NCBI RefSeq assembly: GCF_002224125.1
Contig: NZ_NCSM01000070.1
Coordinates: 44,295-108,294 of the forward strand
Direction of reading: 5' to 3'
Length of the DNA: 64,000 bases
DNA from: Streptomyces sp. NBS 14/10
GTDB taxonomy: Bacteria; Actinomycetota; Actinomycetes; Streptomycetales; Streptomycetaceae
A program made the position numbers and the translations under genes. The notes under the pieces were generated by a model. The model was not told where the DNA came from and ran no database searches. It was given only the letters and a program-made list of their open reading frames with translations. Shown here piece after piece: positions 8,062-16,900 of this stretch (its first letter is position 1; every line of letters starts with the position of its first letter).

Positions 8062-8874
8062 TCAGATCCCGTCAGCCGTGTTCAGGACGGGCAGGTAGCC
8101 GCCGGACTGGCCCGCGGCGGTCGGGTGGTAGGACTCGTCGATGGGCCAGGTGACGCTGTGCAGCCACTCGCTGCCGGAGCAGATCTCGTGCCCGGTGAAC
8201 GGGGTGGCCACGTCACCGAAGACAAAGCCGTGGGCGGAGGCGCGGCCCTTGGTGACGGAGTTCAGGTAGTCCGAGGCGTTGTTGATCGCGGTGCGCTCGG
8301 CCTCGGTGAGCCCCGCGATGCAGTCGCCGTTGAGCTTGTAGAAGCGCGGGTAGCCGAGGACGACGACACGGGCGGACGGCGCCTTGGCCCGGATCGCGTC
8401 GTAGACCTGGTCCAGCTTGCCGGGCAGGGTGTTCTGGGCGTAGCTGCGGGCGTTGGCGACCGCGCTGAGGCAGTTGTCCTCGCCGGGCAGCACACAGGTG
8501 GTCATGACGTCGGCGAAGCCGGCGTCATTGCCGCCGATGCTGATGCTGACCAGGCCGGTGCTGGAGTTCAGCGGGCCGAGCTGGTTGTTGAGGACGTCGC
8601 CGGTCTTGGCGCCGGAGCAGGCCGTGAAGTTGAAGCTCGACGGGGCGTGCGCGGCGGCCCAGAGCTTGGGGTATGCCTTGGTGCTGCGCTTGCAGCTGCC
8701 ACTCGCGGAGTCGTAGCTGCCGGAGCCGACGCCGGATGAGTAGGAGTCACCGAGCGCCACATAGGCGGGCCCGGCGGCGCTCTCCGCGGCCTGAGCCGCG
8801 CCGGCCCCGGCGAGGGCGAGCACGACACCGACGACGAATGCGCTTGCGGTGGCCGTGAGTCTGGACAGTTTCAT
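8062..8874 (-). CDS. Secreted SGNH/GDSL lipase-esterase
   Basis: 270 residues. A Sec signal peptide ends near AQA (about residue 29). Block I is YVALGDSYSSGVG with nucleophile Ser44. Block III is SIGGNDAGF with Asn116. Block V is DESYHPTAAGQ with catalytic His250. Six cysteines fit the three disulfides of the Streptomyces rimosus/S. coelicolor type extracellular lipases, whose length (about 235 mature residues) matches. It hydrolyses carboxylic esters outside the cell. A long 5' intergenic region suggests its own regulated promoter. It is convergent with the nickel transporter. Confidence 0.93.
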   Translation of the reverse strand: MKLSRLTATASAFVVGVVLALAGAGAAQAAESAAGPAYVALGDSYSSGVGSGSYDSASGSCKRSTKAYPKLWAAAHAPSSFNFTACSGAKTGDVLNNQLGPLNSSTGLVSISIGGNDAGFADVMTTCVLPGEDNCLSAVANARSYAQNTLPGKLDQVYDAIRAKAPSARVVVLGYPRFYKLNGDCIAGLTEAERTAINNASDYLNSVTKGRASAHGFVFGDVATPFTGHEICSGSEWLHSVTWPIDESYHPTAAGQSGGYLPVLNTADGI

Positions 8875-9254
8875 TCAGTCTCCCTTAGCAGGATTGCTGC
8901 CGATGCTGTTGCGGCACGACCGCCCCGAAAGGGGCAATCATGTTCGAAACCGTCTGTCACGCCGCCGCGTTGTCGCCTCGGCACCTCGGCGTGACATGGC
9001 TATGTCATCCCGCCGAAACCAAGGGTCTATGCGTGTAGTTAGGAAAATATTCCGGTCGGGCCGATGAACTTCCCGCGCGGCAGCCCCCCCGCGCTGGTCA
9101 CGCGCCACCGCGCACGCCGTCGCGCAAGCGGAGCGGAACGGTCAACTCACGCCTCTGACCCGCCCGTTCGCACATCTGCCGCATCTTGACGGGCTTCCTC
9201 CGCCTGCGCGACATTGAAGCCCGGCATCCGGCGCTTCAGGGGGCAAAGTCGCCA
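8875..9254. other. 380-base divergent intergenic region
   Basis: This separates the lipase (minus) from the small membrane protein (plus). It includes an AT-rich patch for this genome (about 9036-9052, gttaggaaaatattcc) and two short palindromic stretches near 8985-9010. No gene is supported. Promoters for both flanking genes must lie here, but I cannot assign boxes with confidence. Confidence 0.5.
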
Positions 9255-9737
9255 ATGCAGACCAACAGTGACAAGAGCCCAACAGGTGTGCGATTCCCGT
9301 CGGCGCTCGCGGGGGTCGCCGTCGGTATCGGAGGGGTCGGTGCCGCGCTCACGCTCGCGGGCATCGACTCACCGCTGCGCGCACCCTTCACTCTCCTCTT
9401 CCTGATCACGGCGCCCGCATCGGCCCTGGGGGGCGCGCTGCGCGGGCTGGACGGGGCCGCCCGCGCGGTGCTCGCGGGCGTCGGTGCGCTCGCACTGGAT
9501 CTGCTGGTCGCGCAGGCGATGCTCGCTTCGCATATGTGGTCGGTGCGCGGGGGCGTGGTCGCGGTCGGCGCGGTGAGCCTGGTGCTCTTTCTGTCCGCGG
9601 GGCTCCTGTCGGTACGGCAGGCCCGCGCGCGGCGCCGTCGCCACGCAAGGAGCAGCCCCCGTACGACGAGCAGTCCACGTACGACGAGCAGTCTCCGCGC
9701 GACGAGCAGTCTCCGCGCGACGAGCAGTCAGGGATGA
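9255..9737 (+). CDS. Small polytopic membrane protein with repeat-encoded tail
   Basis: 160 residues from ATG 9255 (an upstream in-frame start at 9186 adds only unconserved sequence). Four hydrophobic segments are visible: about 15-38, 45-62, 72-92 and 98-120. These are followed by an RQARARRRRHAR stop-transfer region. The last 28 residues are Ser/Thr/Arg repeats written by four 18-bp DNA repeats. The family is not recognised. The stop is three bases before the GTG of the CelD-like acetyltransferase gene, so it is probably the first gene of the polysaccharide operon. Confidence 0.7.
   Translation: MQTNSDKSPTGVRFPSALAGVAVGIGGVGAALTLAGIDSPLRAPFTLLFLITAPASALGGALRGLDGAARAVLAGVGALALDLLVAQAMLASHMWSVRGGVVAVGAVSLVLFLSAGLLSVRQARARRRRHARSSPRTTSSPRTTSSLRATSSLRATSSQG
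9661..9732 (+). repeat. Four tandem 18-bp repeats inside a coding region
   Basis: Units of the form (gt/gc)(ac/gc)gacgagcagt(cc/ct)(ac/cc) begin at 9661, 9679, 9697 and 9715 and differ at a few positions. The length is a multiple of three, so copy-number change would preserve the frame and only lengthen or shorten the tail. Confidence 0.85.
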
Positions 9738-9740
9738 AAC

Positions 9741-10835
9741 GTGGACATCGGCGTGTATCGCCCTGGCGATCTGACGGCCGCCGACCGGGCGGCCTGGACG
9801 GCCATGCAGGCGCAGGCGCACCTCCTGGGCGCGCCCGAGCTCGCCAACCCCTTTCTCGCCCCGGAGTTCACACTGGCCATCGGCCGCTGCAGACGTGGGG
9901 TACGGATCGCGGTGGTGCGCGAAGAAGGCGAGCCGGTGGCCTTCTTCCCGTTCCAGCGGACCCGGCTCGGCGTGGGGCGGGCGATCGGCCTGGGCCTTTC
10001 GGATTCGCAGGGCCTGATGCACCGGCCCGGGTTCCAGTGGGACGCGCGCGAGCTGCTGCAGGCCTGTGGGCTCGCGGTCTGGGAGTTCGATCACCTGGTG
10101 GAGGGGCAGAAGCCCTTCGAGGTGGGGGCCCGGGGCTCCTTTCCCTCCCCGGTGATCGATGTCGAGCAGGGCTTCGAGGCGTACCTGGCCCAGCTCCGCA
10201 CCCGCTCACCCAAGTTCATCCGCACCACGCTCGCCAAGGAGCGCAAGCTGGCCCGGGACGTCGGAGAAGTGCGATACGTCCACGACGAGCGCGATCCGGC
10301 CGTACTGCGGACACTGATCGCCTGGAAGTCCGCGCAGTACCGCAGGACGGGGCGGAGCGACCGCTTCGCCCATGCCTGGATCAGCCACCTGGTGGAGCAG
10401 CTTTCCCATACGCGCGGCGCCTCGTGCGCCGGGTTGCTCTCGGTGCTCTACTGCGGCGGGCGGCCGGTGGCCGCGCATTTCGGACTGTGTTCGGAGCGCG
10501 TACTGGCCTGCTGGTTCCCGGCGTACGACACGGCGTTCGCGAAATACTCGCCCGGACTGGTGCTGCATCTGCGGATGGCCGAGGGGGCGGCCGCCCAGGG
10601 AGTGGCTTATCTCGATCTCGGGCGCGGTGAGAAGGAATACAAGAACTCCCTGAAAACACGCGATCTCAGCGTGTCGGAGGGGTGGGTGACGCGCCGCCAT
10701 CCGGTGGCGCTCGGGCACCGGGCGCGGCGTGCGCCGATTCGGGCACTGCGTAATGCGGTGCTTTCCCGTCCGGAGCTTTTCGAACCGGCGGACCGGCTGC
10801 TCAAGCGATTGGGCAGTATCCGGGCCAAGAATTGA
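9741..10835 (+). CDS. CelD/BcsL-type GNAT acetyltransferase
   Basis: 364 residues from GTG 9741, three bases after the previous stop. The C-terminal half matches the Acetyltransf_6 (CelD/BcsL, FemAB-like) fold: GLLSVLYCGGRPVAAHFGLCSERVLACWFPAYDTAFAKYSPGLVLHLRMAEGAAAQGVAYLDLGRG is diagnostic, followed by KEYKNSLKTRDLSVSEG. Such proteins are found in bacterial exopolysaccharide and cellulose loci and are thought to acylate or transfer aminoacyl groups onto polymer precursors. Its place just before two glycosyltransferases, a deacetylase and a flippase supports modification of a surface polysaccharide. The acyl donor cannot be read. Confidence 0.88.
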   Translation: MDIGVYRPGDLTAADRAAWTAMQAQAHLLGAPELANPFLAPEFTLAIGRCRRGVRIAVVREEGEPVAFFPFQRTRLGVGRAIGLGLSDSQGLMHRPGFQWDARELLQACGLAVWEFDHLVEGQKPFEVGARGSFPSPVIDVEQGFEAYLAQLRTRSPKFIRTTLAKERKLARDVGEVRYVHDERDPAVLRTLIAWKSAQYRRTGRSDRFAHAWISHLVEQLSHTRGASCAGLLSVLYCGGRPVAAHFGLCSERVLACWFPAYDTAFAKYSPGLVLHLRMAEGAAAQGVAYLDLGRGEKEYKNSLKTRDLSVSEGWVTRRHPVALGHRARRAPIRALRNAVLSRPELFEPADRLLKRLGSIRAKN

Positions 10836-11231
10836 CGAACGCATTTACCAAAGGGGGTGTTCGGGTGATTACCCTTGCCATAGATCAATCAGGGTAAATA
10901 CCGTCATAGCCACAGTCACACCCGCGTCGGAACCATCACCATGGCGGCTCCAGGGGAGGGCTCGAACGTCGCGACGGTTTCCGGGGCGGGACCGCGGCAG
11001 GGGGGTGCCGCGCCCGGCTGTCCTGTGCGTTTGTGCTGCTCAGGCATGCCGTGACGCGGGCCGCGAGGCAAGTAACACCAGCCAGCTCGCTCGTTCTTGT
11101 TCGGCTGTCGATGTCGTCATATCGGCGTGCCGTCATGCCGTCATGGGCGGGTGAGAACCCCCCTTTCGAACCGGATAACCCAACGGACCGCCCGGGGGCG
11201 GACGGTCCACCGGACGAGAGGGAAAACATCC
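10836..11231. other. 396-base intergenic region with three TTACC-like half-sites
   Basis: No supported gene lies here. The first third is AT-richer than its surroundings. ATTTACC (10843-10849), ATTACCC (10868-10874) and GGGTAAAT (10892-10899) recur about 24-25 bases apart, the last inverted; TTACCCT/AGGGTAA form a 7-bp inverted repeat. This looks like the control region of the glycosyltransferase block. The rest of the spacer shows nothing recognisable. Confidence 0.45.
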
Positions 11232-12089
11232 ATGAGCTCCTCCGTGCACCCGGAAGCACCGAAAGGCGAATCCGCGTCGGAAGGCGAATCCACAGCGGAA
11301 CGCGGACCAATCTCATCGATCTCCGGATCGCATCGGTATCGCCCGGTGTCCTCTCATCTCGCGATCGCGCCGCCGGTGAGCGTCGTGATTCCGGCCATGA
11401 ACGAAGCCGAGAACCTTCCGTACGTCTTCAAGACACTGCCCGACTGGATCCATGAAGTCGTACTCGTGGACGGGAATTCCACGGACGACACGGTCCGGGT
11501 GGCCCGCGAGCTGTGGCCGGGGGTGAAGGTCGTACCGCAGCGCGGCAAGGGCAAGGGCGACGCGCTCATCACCGGATTCGCCGCCTGCACCGGCGACATC
11601 GTGGTGATGGTCGACGCGGACGGCTCCGCCGACGGCGGCGAGATCGTCAGCTATGTGTCCGCGCTGGTCTCCGGCGCCGACTTCGCGAAGGGGTCGCGAT
11701 TCGCCAACGGCGGCGGCACGGACGATATGACGCCCATCCGCAAGCTCGGCAACCGCGCGCTGACCGCGCTGGTCAACCGCAAGTTCGGCGCCCGCTACAC
11801 CGATCTGTGCTACGGCTACAACGCCTTCTGGCGCCACTGCCTGGACGAGATCGCGCTGGACTGCGCCGGGTTCGAGGTCGAGACCCTGATGAACATCCGC
11901 GTGGTCAAGGCGGGCCTGCGGGTCCAGGAGATCCCCAGCCATGAGTACGAGCGCATCCACGGCGTCAGCAATCTACGGGCCGTGCGCGACGGGCTGCGCG
12001 TGCTGAGGGTGATCCTGCGCGAGCGGGGCGCGAAGCGGCGCCGCCACCCCGCGCCGGCGCCGGCGGCGATCCGGGGAGAGCTGTCGTGA
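11232..12089 (+). CDS. Family 2 glycosyltransferase (dolichyl-phosphate mannosyltransferase-like)
   Basis: 285 residues. The ATG at 11232 has GAGAGGG eight to nine bases upstream; the longer frame to 11097 lacks support. A GT-A fold is seen: PPVSVVIPAMNEAENLPYV, VVLVDGNSTDDTV, GKGKGDALITGFAACTGDIVVMVDADGS (the DxD-type Asp pair) and TDLCYGYNAFWR. There is no transmembrane segment. Enzymes of this class move a sugar from a nucleotide donor, often to a lipid-phosphate carrier. The stop overlaps the start of the next glycosyltransferase (GTGA), so the two are coupled. Confidence 0.92.
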   Translation: MSSSVHPEAPKGESASEGESTAERGPISSISGSHRYRPVSSHLAIAPPVSVVIPAMNEAENLPYVFKTLPDWIHEVVLVDGNSTDDTVRVARELWPGVKVVPQRGKGKGDALITGFAACTGDIVVMVDADGSADGGEIVSYVSALVSGADFAKGSRFANGGGTDDMTPIRKLGNRALTALVNRKFGARYTDLCYGYNAFWRHCLDEIALDCAGFEVETLMNIRVVKAGLRVQEIPSHEYERIHGVSNLRAVRDGLRVLRVILRERGAKRRRHPAPAPAAIRGELS

Positions 12090-13183
12090 CCGCGCTCCCC
12101 TCCGTACCGTCACGGCTCCGGATGTCCGTGGTGATCTGCGTCTACACCGAGGAGCGCTGGGACGACATCCGCGCGGCGGTCGACTCGGTGCGCGGCCAGT
12201 CGCTGCCCGCCCACGAGACGCTGCTCGTGGTCGACCACAACCCCGTGCTGCTGCGCCGCCTCGCCGCGTATTACGGCGACGGAGGGCCGGGGGCGGAGGA
12301 CCGGGAGGACGTACGGGAGAAGGTACGCGTGCGGGTCCGGGTACGGGTACGGGTGCTCGCCAACGCGGGCCCCCGCGGCCTGTCCGCGGGCCGCAACACC
12401 GGTATCGCGGCCTCCACCGGCGAGGTGATCGCCTTCCTCGACGACGACGCCGTCGCCGAACGCGACTGGCTGCACCACTTCGCCGCGGCCTACGCCGACC
12501 CGGCGGTGCTCGCGGTCGGCGGGCGCACCGTCCCGGTGTGGGCCTCCCGCCGCCGCCCGCCCTGGTTCCCCGAGGAGTTCGACTGGGTCGTCGGCTGTAC
12601 GTACCGGGGGCTGCCGCCCGGCCGGGTCCAGGTGCGCAACGTCCTCGGCGGCAACGCGTCCTTCCGCCGCGAGGCCTTCGAGCTCACGGGCGGCTTCGCG
12701 ACCGGCATCGGACGGGACGGCGACAAGCGGCCGCTGGGCTGTGAGGAGACCGAACTGTGCATCCGGCTCACCCGCGCCCGGCCGGACGCGGTGCTGCTCA
12801 TCGACGACCGCGCCGTGATCCACCACAGGGTCCCGCCCGTCCGCGAACGCTTCGCCTACTTCCGCTCCCGCGCCTACGCCGAGGGCCTTTCCAAGGCCCT
12901 CGTCGCCCGCAGCGTCGGAGCCCAGGCGGGCCTGTCCACCGAACGCCGCTACACCACCCGCGTACTCCCCGCAGGCATCGCCCGCGGCCTGCGCGACGCA
13001 CTCCTGGGCCGACCGGGCGGCGCGGGCCGCGCGGCCGCGATCGTGGCCGGCGTCGCGGCCGCGGCAAGCGGCTACGTGGTGGGCGCCGCCCGCGCCCGGA
13101 GGTCAACCGGCGCGGGCTTCGCGGTGCCCCCGCTCCCCGGGGCGGAAGCGGGGGCGGAAGCGGGGGCGGGGAGCCGCGTATGA
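12086..13183 (+). CDS. Family 2 glycosyltransferase
   Basis: 365 residues from GTG 12086, overlapping the previous gene. GT-A motifs: MSVVICVYTEERWDDI, ETLLVVDHN, GLSAGRNTGIAASTGEVIAFLDDDAV (acidic triad), NVLGGNASFRREAF and GCEETELCIRLTRA. An acidic/basic insert (about residues 70-90) contains VRVRVRVRV, encoded by a short tandem DNA repeat; such a strand in a loop is odd and may vary among strains. The C-terminus is Ala/Gly-rich with a weak hydrophobic stretch. It overlaps the deacetylase gene by ATGA. Confidence 0.92.
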   Translation: MTALPSVPSRLRMSVVICVYTEERWDDIRAAVDSVRGQSLPAHETLLVVDHNPVLLRRLAAYYGDGGPGAEDREDVREKVRVRVRVRVRVLANAGPRGLSAGRNTGIAASTGEVIAFLDDDAVAERDWLHHFAAAYADPAVLAVGGRTVPVWASRRRPPWFPEEFDWVVGCTYRGLPPGRVQVRNVLGGNASFRREAFELTGGFATGIGRDGDKRPLGCEETELCIRLTRARPDAVLLIDDRAVIHHRVPPVRERFAYFRSRAYAEGLSKALVARSVGAQAGLSTERRYTTRVLPAGIARGLRDALLGRPGGAGRAAAIVAGVAAAASGYVVGAARARRSTGAGFAVPPLPGAEAGAEAGAGSRV

Positions 13184-13977
13184 AGGGGCGGGTGCCGATA
13201 CTGATGTACCACGCCGTGGCACACGCTCCCGCGCGCGCGGCGCGGGGGCTGTCCGTCTCGCCGGGTGCGTTTCACGAGCAGATGGATCTGCTCGGCGCGG
13301 GCGGGTTCACGCCGGTCACCTGCGGGCAGTTGGCCGCCGCCTGGCGGGGCGGGGAGGCGCTGCCGGACAAGCCCGTGGTGATCACGTTCGACGACGGTTA
13401 CGAGGGCGTGCACCGGTATGCCCTCCACGCGCTGGCCACGCACGGCTTCGCGGCCACGCTGTTCGCCGCGACCGGCTGGCTGCGCGGCCCGTACGACACG
13501 GGCGGCGCGCCCGATCTCATGCTCGACTGGGATCAGCTGCGCGCCCTCGCGGCCGCCGGGATCGAGATCGGCGGGCACAGCCACACCCACCCGCAGCTCG
13601 ATCAGCTCGACGACGAGCGGTTGTGGTTCGAGATGCTGCGCTGCCGGGAGATCCTCACGGACGAGCTCGGCCGCCCGCCGACGTCCTTCGCCTACCCCTA
13701 CGGCTACTCCAGCCCCCGCGTGCGCCGCACGGTGCGCGCCGCCGGGTTCGAGGTGGGGCTCGCGGTGGGCAACGGCCTCGCGGCGCGCCGTCAGGGGCCG
13801 TACGCCCTGCGGCGGGTGACGGTGGGCCGTACCACCCGTATCGAGGAGTTCGAGCAGCTGGTCAACGGCCGGTCGCTCGGCCGGTATTTCGCCCGGGACC
13901 GGGCGCTCACCAAGGGGTACGCCCTGGTCCGCAGATCACGTCAGGTATCACGTCAGGTGTGGGGGAAGGTGCGCTGA
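13180..13977 (+). CDS. Polysaccharide deacetylase (NodB/CE4 family)
   Basis: 265 residues from ATG 13180. CE4 motifs are present: MYHAV near the start, motif 1 VVITFDDGYEG (Asp71-Asp72), motif 2 GGHSHTHPQL (His133, His137 as metal ligands) and motif 3 FAYPYGYSS. No signal peptide is visible, so it probably acts at the cytoplasmic face or on lipid-linked precursors. Members remove N- or O-acetyl groups from sugar polymers. It overlaps the upstream glycosyltransferase and is four bases from the flippase-fusion gene, so one transcript is likely. Confidence 0.93.
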   Translation: MKGRVPILMYHAVAHAPARAARGLSVSPGAFHEQMDLLGAGGFTPVTCGQLAAAWRGGEALPDKPVVITFDDGYEGVHRYALHALATHGFAATLFAATGWLRGPYDTGGAPDLMLDWDQLRALAAAGIEIGGHSHTHPQLDQLDDERLWFEMLRCREILTDELGRPPTSFAYPYGYSSPRVRRTVRAAGFEVGLAVGNGLAARRQGPYALRRVTVGRTTRIEEFEQLVNGRSLGRYFARDRALTKGYALVRRSRQVSRQVWGKVR

Positions 13978-13981
13978 GCCC

Positions 13982-16900
13982 GTGTCCGATACGACCACCC
14001 GGGCCGAGAAGTCCGCCGATCAGACCGTCGATCAGTCCGCCGAGAAGCCCACCGCGCGGGCAGCGGCCCCCGCGGGGCACACCAGCCGCCGCGGCGACCG
14101 CGATCGCGACCAGCTGTTCCGCAACGCCTACGCGCTGATGCTGAACACGGGCATCTCGGCCGTCCTCGGCCTCGGCTTCTGGCTGGCCGCGGCCCGCTAC
14201 TACGCGGAGGACGCGGTCGGCCAGGGCTCGGCGGCCATCGCCGCGATGAAGCTTCTCGCGGGGGTCACGGCGGTGACCCTCACCGGGGCGCTGGCCCGCT
14301 TCATCCCGGTCGCCGGGCGTACGACCGGGCGGCTGGTCCTGCGTACGTACGCGGGCAGCTCGGTGATCGTCGCGGTGGCGGCCGGAGTCTTCCTGCTGAC
14401 GCTCGATACGTGGGGGCCCTCGTACCGCTTTCTGCACGGGACCCTCCACGGCCTCGGCTTCATCGCGGCGGTGGTCGGGTGGGCGCTGCTGACCTTGCAG
14501 GACGGGGTGCTCACCGGGCTGCGCAGGGCGTTCTGGGTGCCGGTGGGCAACACCGTCTTCTCGGCGGCGAAGCTGCTGCTGCTCGTCGCGCTGGCCGTGG
14601 CGATCCCGACGGCCGGGGTGTTCGTGTCCTGGGTCGCCTCGATCGCGGTGTCCGTGGTGCCGCTGGGCTGGCTGGTGTTCCGGCGGCTGGTGCCCCAACA
14701 TGTTGACGCGACGCGGGAGACGGCGCGGCCCGCGGCCTACCGGGAGATGGGGCGTTTCCTGGCCGGGGACTGCACGGGGTCGCTCTTCTCGCTGGCCGTG
14801 GTCTACGCGGTGCCGGTGATCGTCGCCTCGCAGGTCAGCGCGGCCGACAACGCGTACTTCTACATCACCACCACCATCGCCGGTACGACGAACCTGCTCG
14901 CCATCAACATGGGCGCGTCGCTGACCGTCGAGGGCTCGCACGACCCGGCCCGGCTCGCGGAGAACTGCCGCGCGGCGCTGCGCCGGATGGCGCGCATCAT
15001 GGTCCCGGTCTGCCTCGTTCTCTTCGTCTTCGCGCCGCAGATCCTCGGCGTGTTCGGGGACGGGTACGCGCAGGCGGCCGCGCCGCTGCTGCGGTGGTTC
15101 GCGGTGGGGGCGGCGCTGCGGGTCGTCATCGAGGTGTACTTCGCGGTGCTGCGCGCGCAGAGCCGCACGTCGGGGCTGGCCTATCTGCAGGGTCTGCTGT
15201 GTGTGTCGGTGCTGGGCCTGACGCTGGTGCTGCTGCCGCGGATGGGGCTGACGGGGGCGGGGGTCGCCGAGATCTCCAGCCTGTCGGTGATCGCGGTCAT
15301 CTCGGCGGTCAAGCTGCGCGGGGTGCTCAGGGCGCGGCCTGTGGGGTCCACGGCGTACGCGGAGCCTGCCGGGCCCGGCGTGTACGGCGCTTACGCCCAG
15401 CCCGGCGTGTACGGCTCGTACGCCGCTCCGCCTCCGCCGCCCGAGCTCGACACCGCGCCCGACGGCGACCTCGCGGATCTCGCCGTCCACGGCGACCGCG
15501 GGCCCGACCCGGGCTACGGCACCCGCTGGGCGCGGCGCGTCGCGCTCGACCACGACACGCTGGCGCTCGGCATCCGCATGGGCCTGGGACATGCGGCTCC
15601 GCCGCACAGCGACCGCCCGCAAGCCACAGCTCCCGCTCCAGTCGCCCCGGCTGGGGGCTCGGCCTGGCACCCCGACGCGCGGCCCCGCCCTGCAAACCGC
15701 CCTGCCAACCGCCCAGACACGCCAACCCGACCAAGGGCCACCAAGGCCGACGCACCCCGGCGCGGGCGCGTCGTGACGTTGGGGCTGTGGCTCATGCTGG
15801 GCGTCGCGCTCGCGTGTTATTGGGTGCCGGTGAGCCGGATGGGCGAGGGCGAGCTGGACGGCATGGGCGGTCTCGGGCTCATCTCCGTACTGCCGTGCGC
15901 GACGTTGCTCGGAGCGGCGCTGCTGGTGGTCGCGTTTGTCGGCGCGCTGTGGCCGGCGCGGCCGCGGCATGGGCTGCTGGCCGCGGCGCTGGTGGCGACG
16001 GTGGTGTCGTTGCACGCCGTGCCCGCCGTGTTGGAGGGCGAGCCGCGGTTCGCGACCGCGTGGCAGCATGTCGGGTTTCTGGACTACATCGGCCGGACCG
16101 GCGAGGCGGCGCCGGATCTGGACGCGCGGTGGAGCTGGCCGGGGTTCTTCGCGGGGGCGGAGTTCCTGGCGCGGGCCGGGGGTGTTACGGACTTCACCGA
16201 GGTGCTGCGCTGGTGGCCGACGGCTCTTCAGCTTCTCTACCTCGCGCCCATGATGGTGCTGCTGCGGTCCCTGCGTGCGAGCTGGCGCGCGAAGTGGACG
16301 GCGGCCTGGCTGTTCGCGCTGTGCGGCTGGGTGGGGCAGGACTACTTCTCGCCGCAGGGCTTCACGTATCTCTTCTATCTCCTCTTCGTCGCCGTGCTGC
16401 TGGTGTGGTTCCGGGAGCCGCGTGTGCTGCGCGGGAGACGGTGGCCGGGCGAGGCCGAGGTGGCCGATGCCACGCGCGGGCAGCGCGGCGCGCTGCTGGG
16501 GCTGCTGCTCGTGCTGTTCATGGCGTCCGTGGCGGCGCACCAGCTGACGCCGTTCATGATGCTGGGGGTGGTGACGGCGCTGGTGCTGGTGCGGCGGTCG
16601 GAGCTGTTCGGGCTGCCGCTGCTGTGCGGGGTGCTGGTGGCGGTGTGGGTCGGGTTCCTGGCCGAGCCGTACTGGTCGGGCCACTTCGACGAGTTGTTCG
16701 GCGGGGTCGGCGGGGTCGGCGGCAATGTGTCCTCGTCCGTCTCGGGGCGTATCGAGGGCGGCAGCAGCGTGCACAAGCTGGTGCTCTACACCCGTGTGGC
16801 GCTGGCGGGCGGGGTGCTGGCCTTCGCCTGCTGGGGGGTGTTGCGGCGGCGCGCGGCGGGGTTCGCTGAGCGGTCGCTGGTGGTGCTGACGTTCGTACCG

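Noticed and set aside
9661..9732. Four 18-bp repeats considered as a CRISPR array
   Set aside because: The units are contiguous without spacers and lie inside a reading frame.
13907..16774. 955-codon minus-strand open frame
   Set aside because: It is antisense to the deacetylase and flippase genes and its translation is His/Arg/Gln-rich low-complexity, typical of GC-driven shadow frames.
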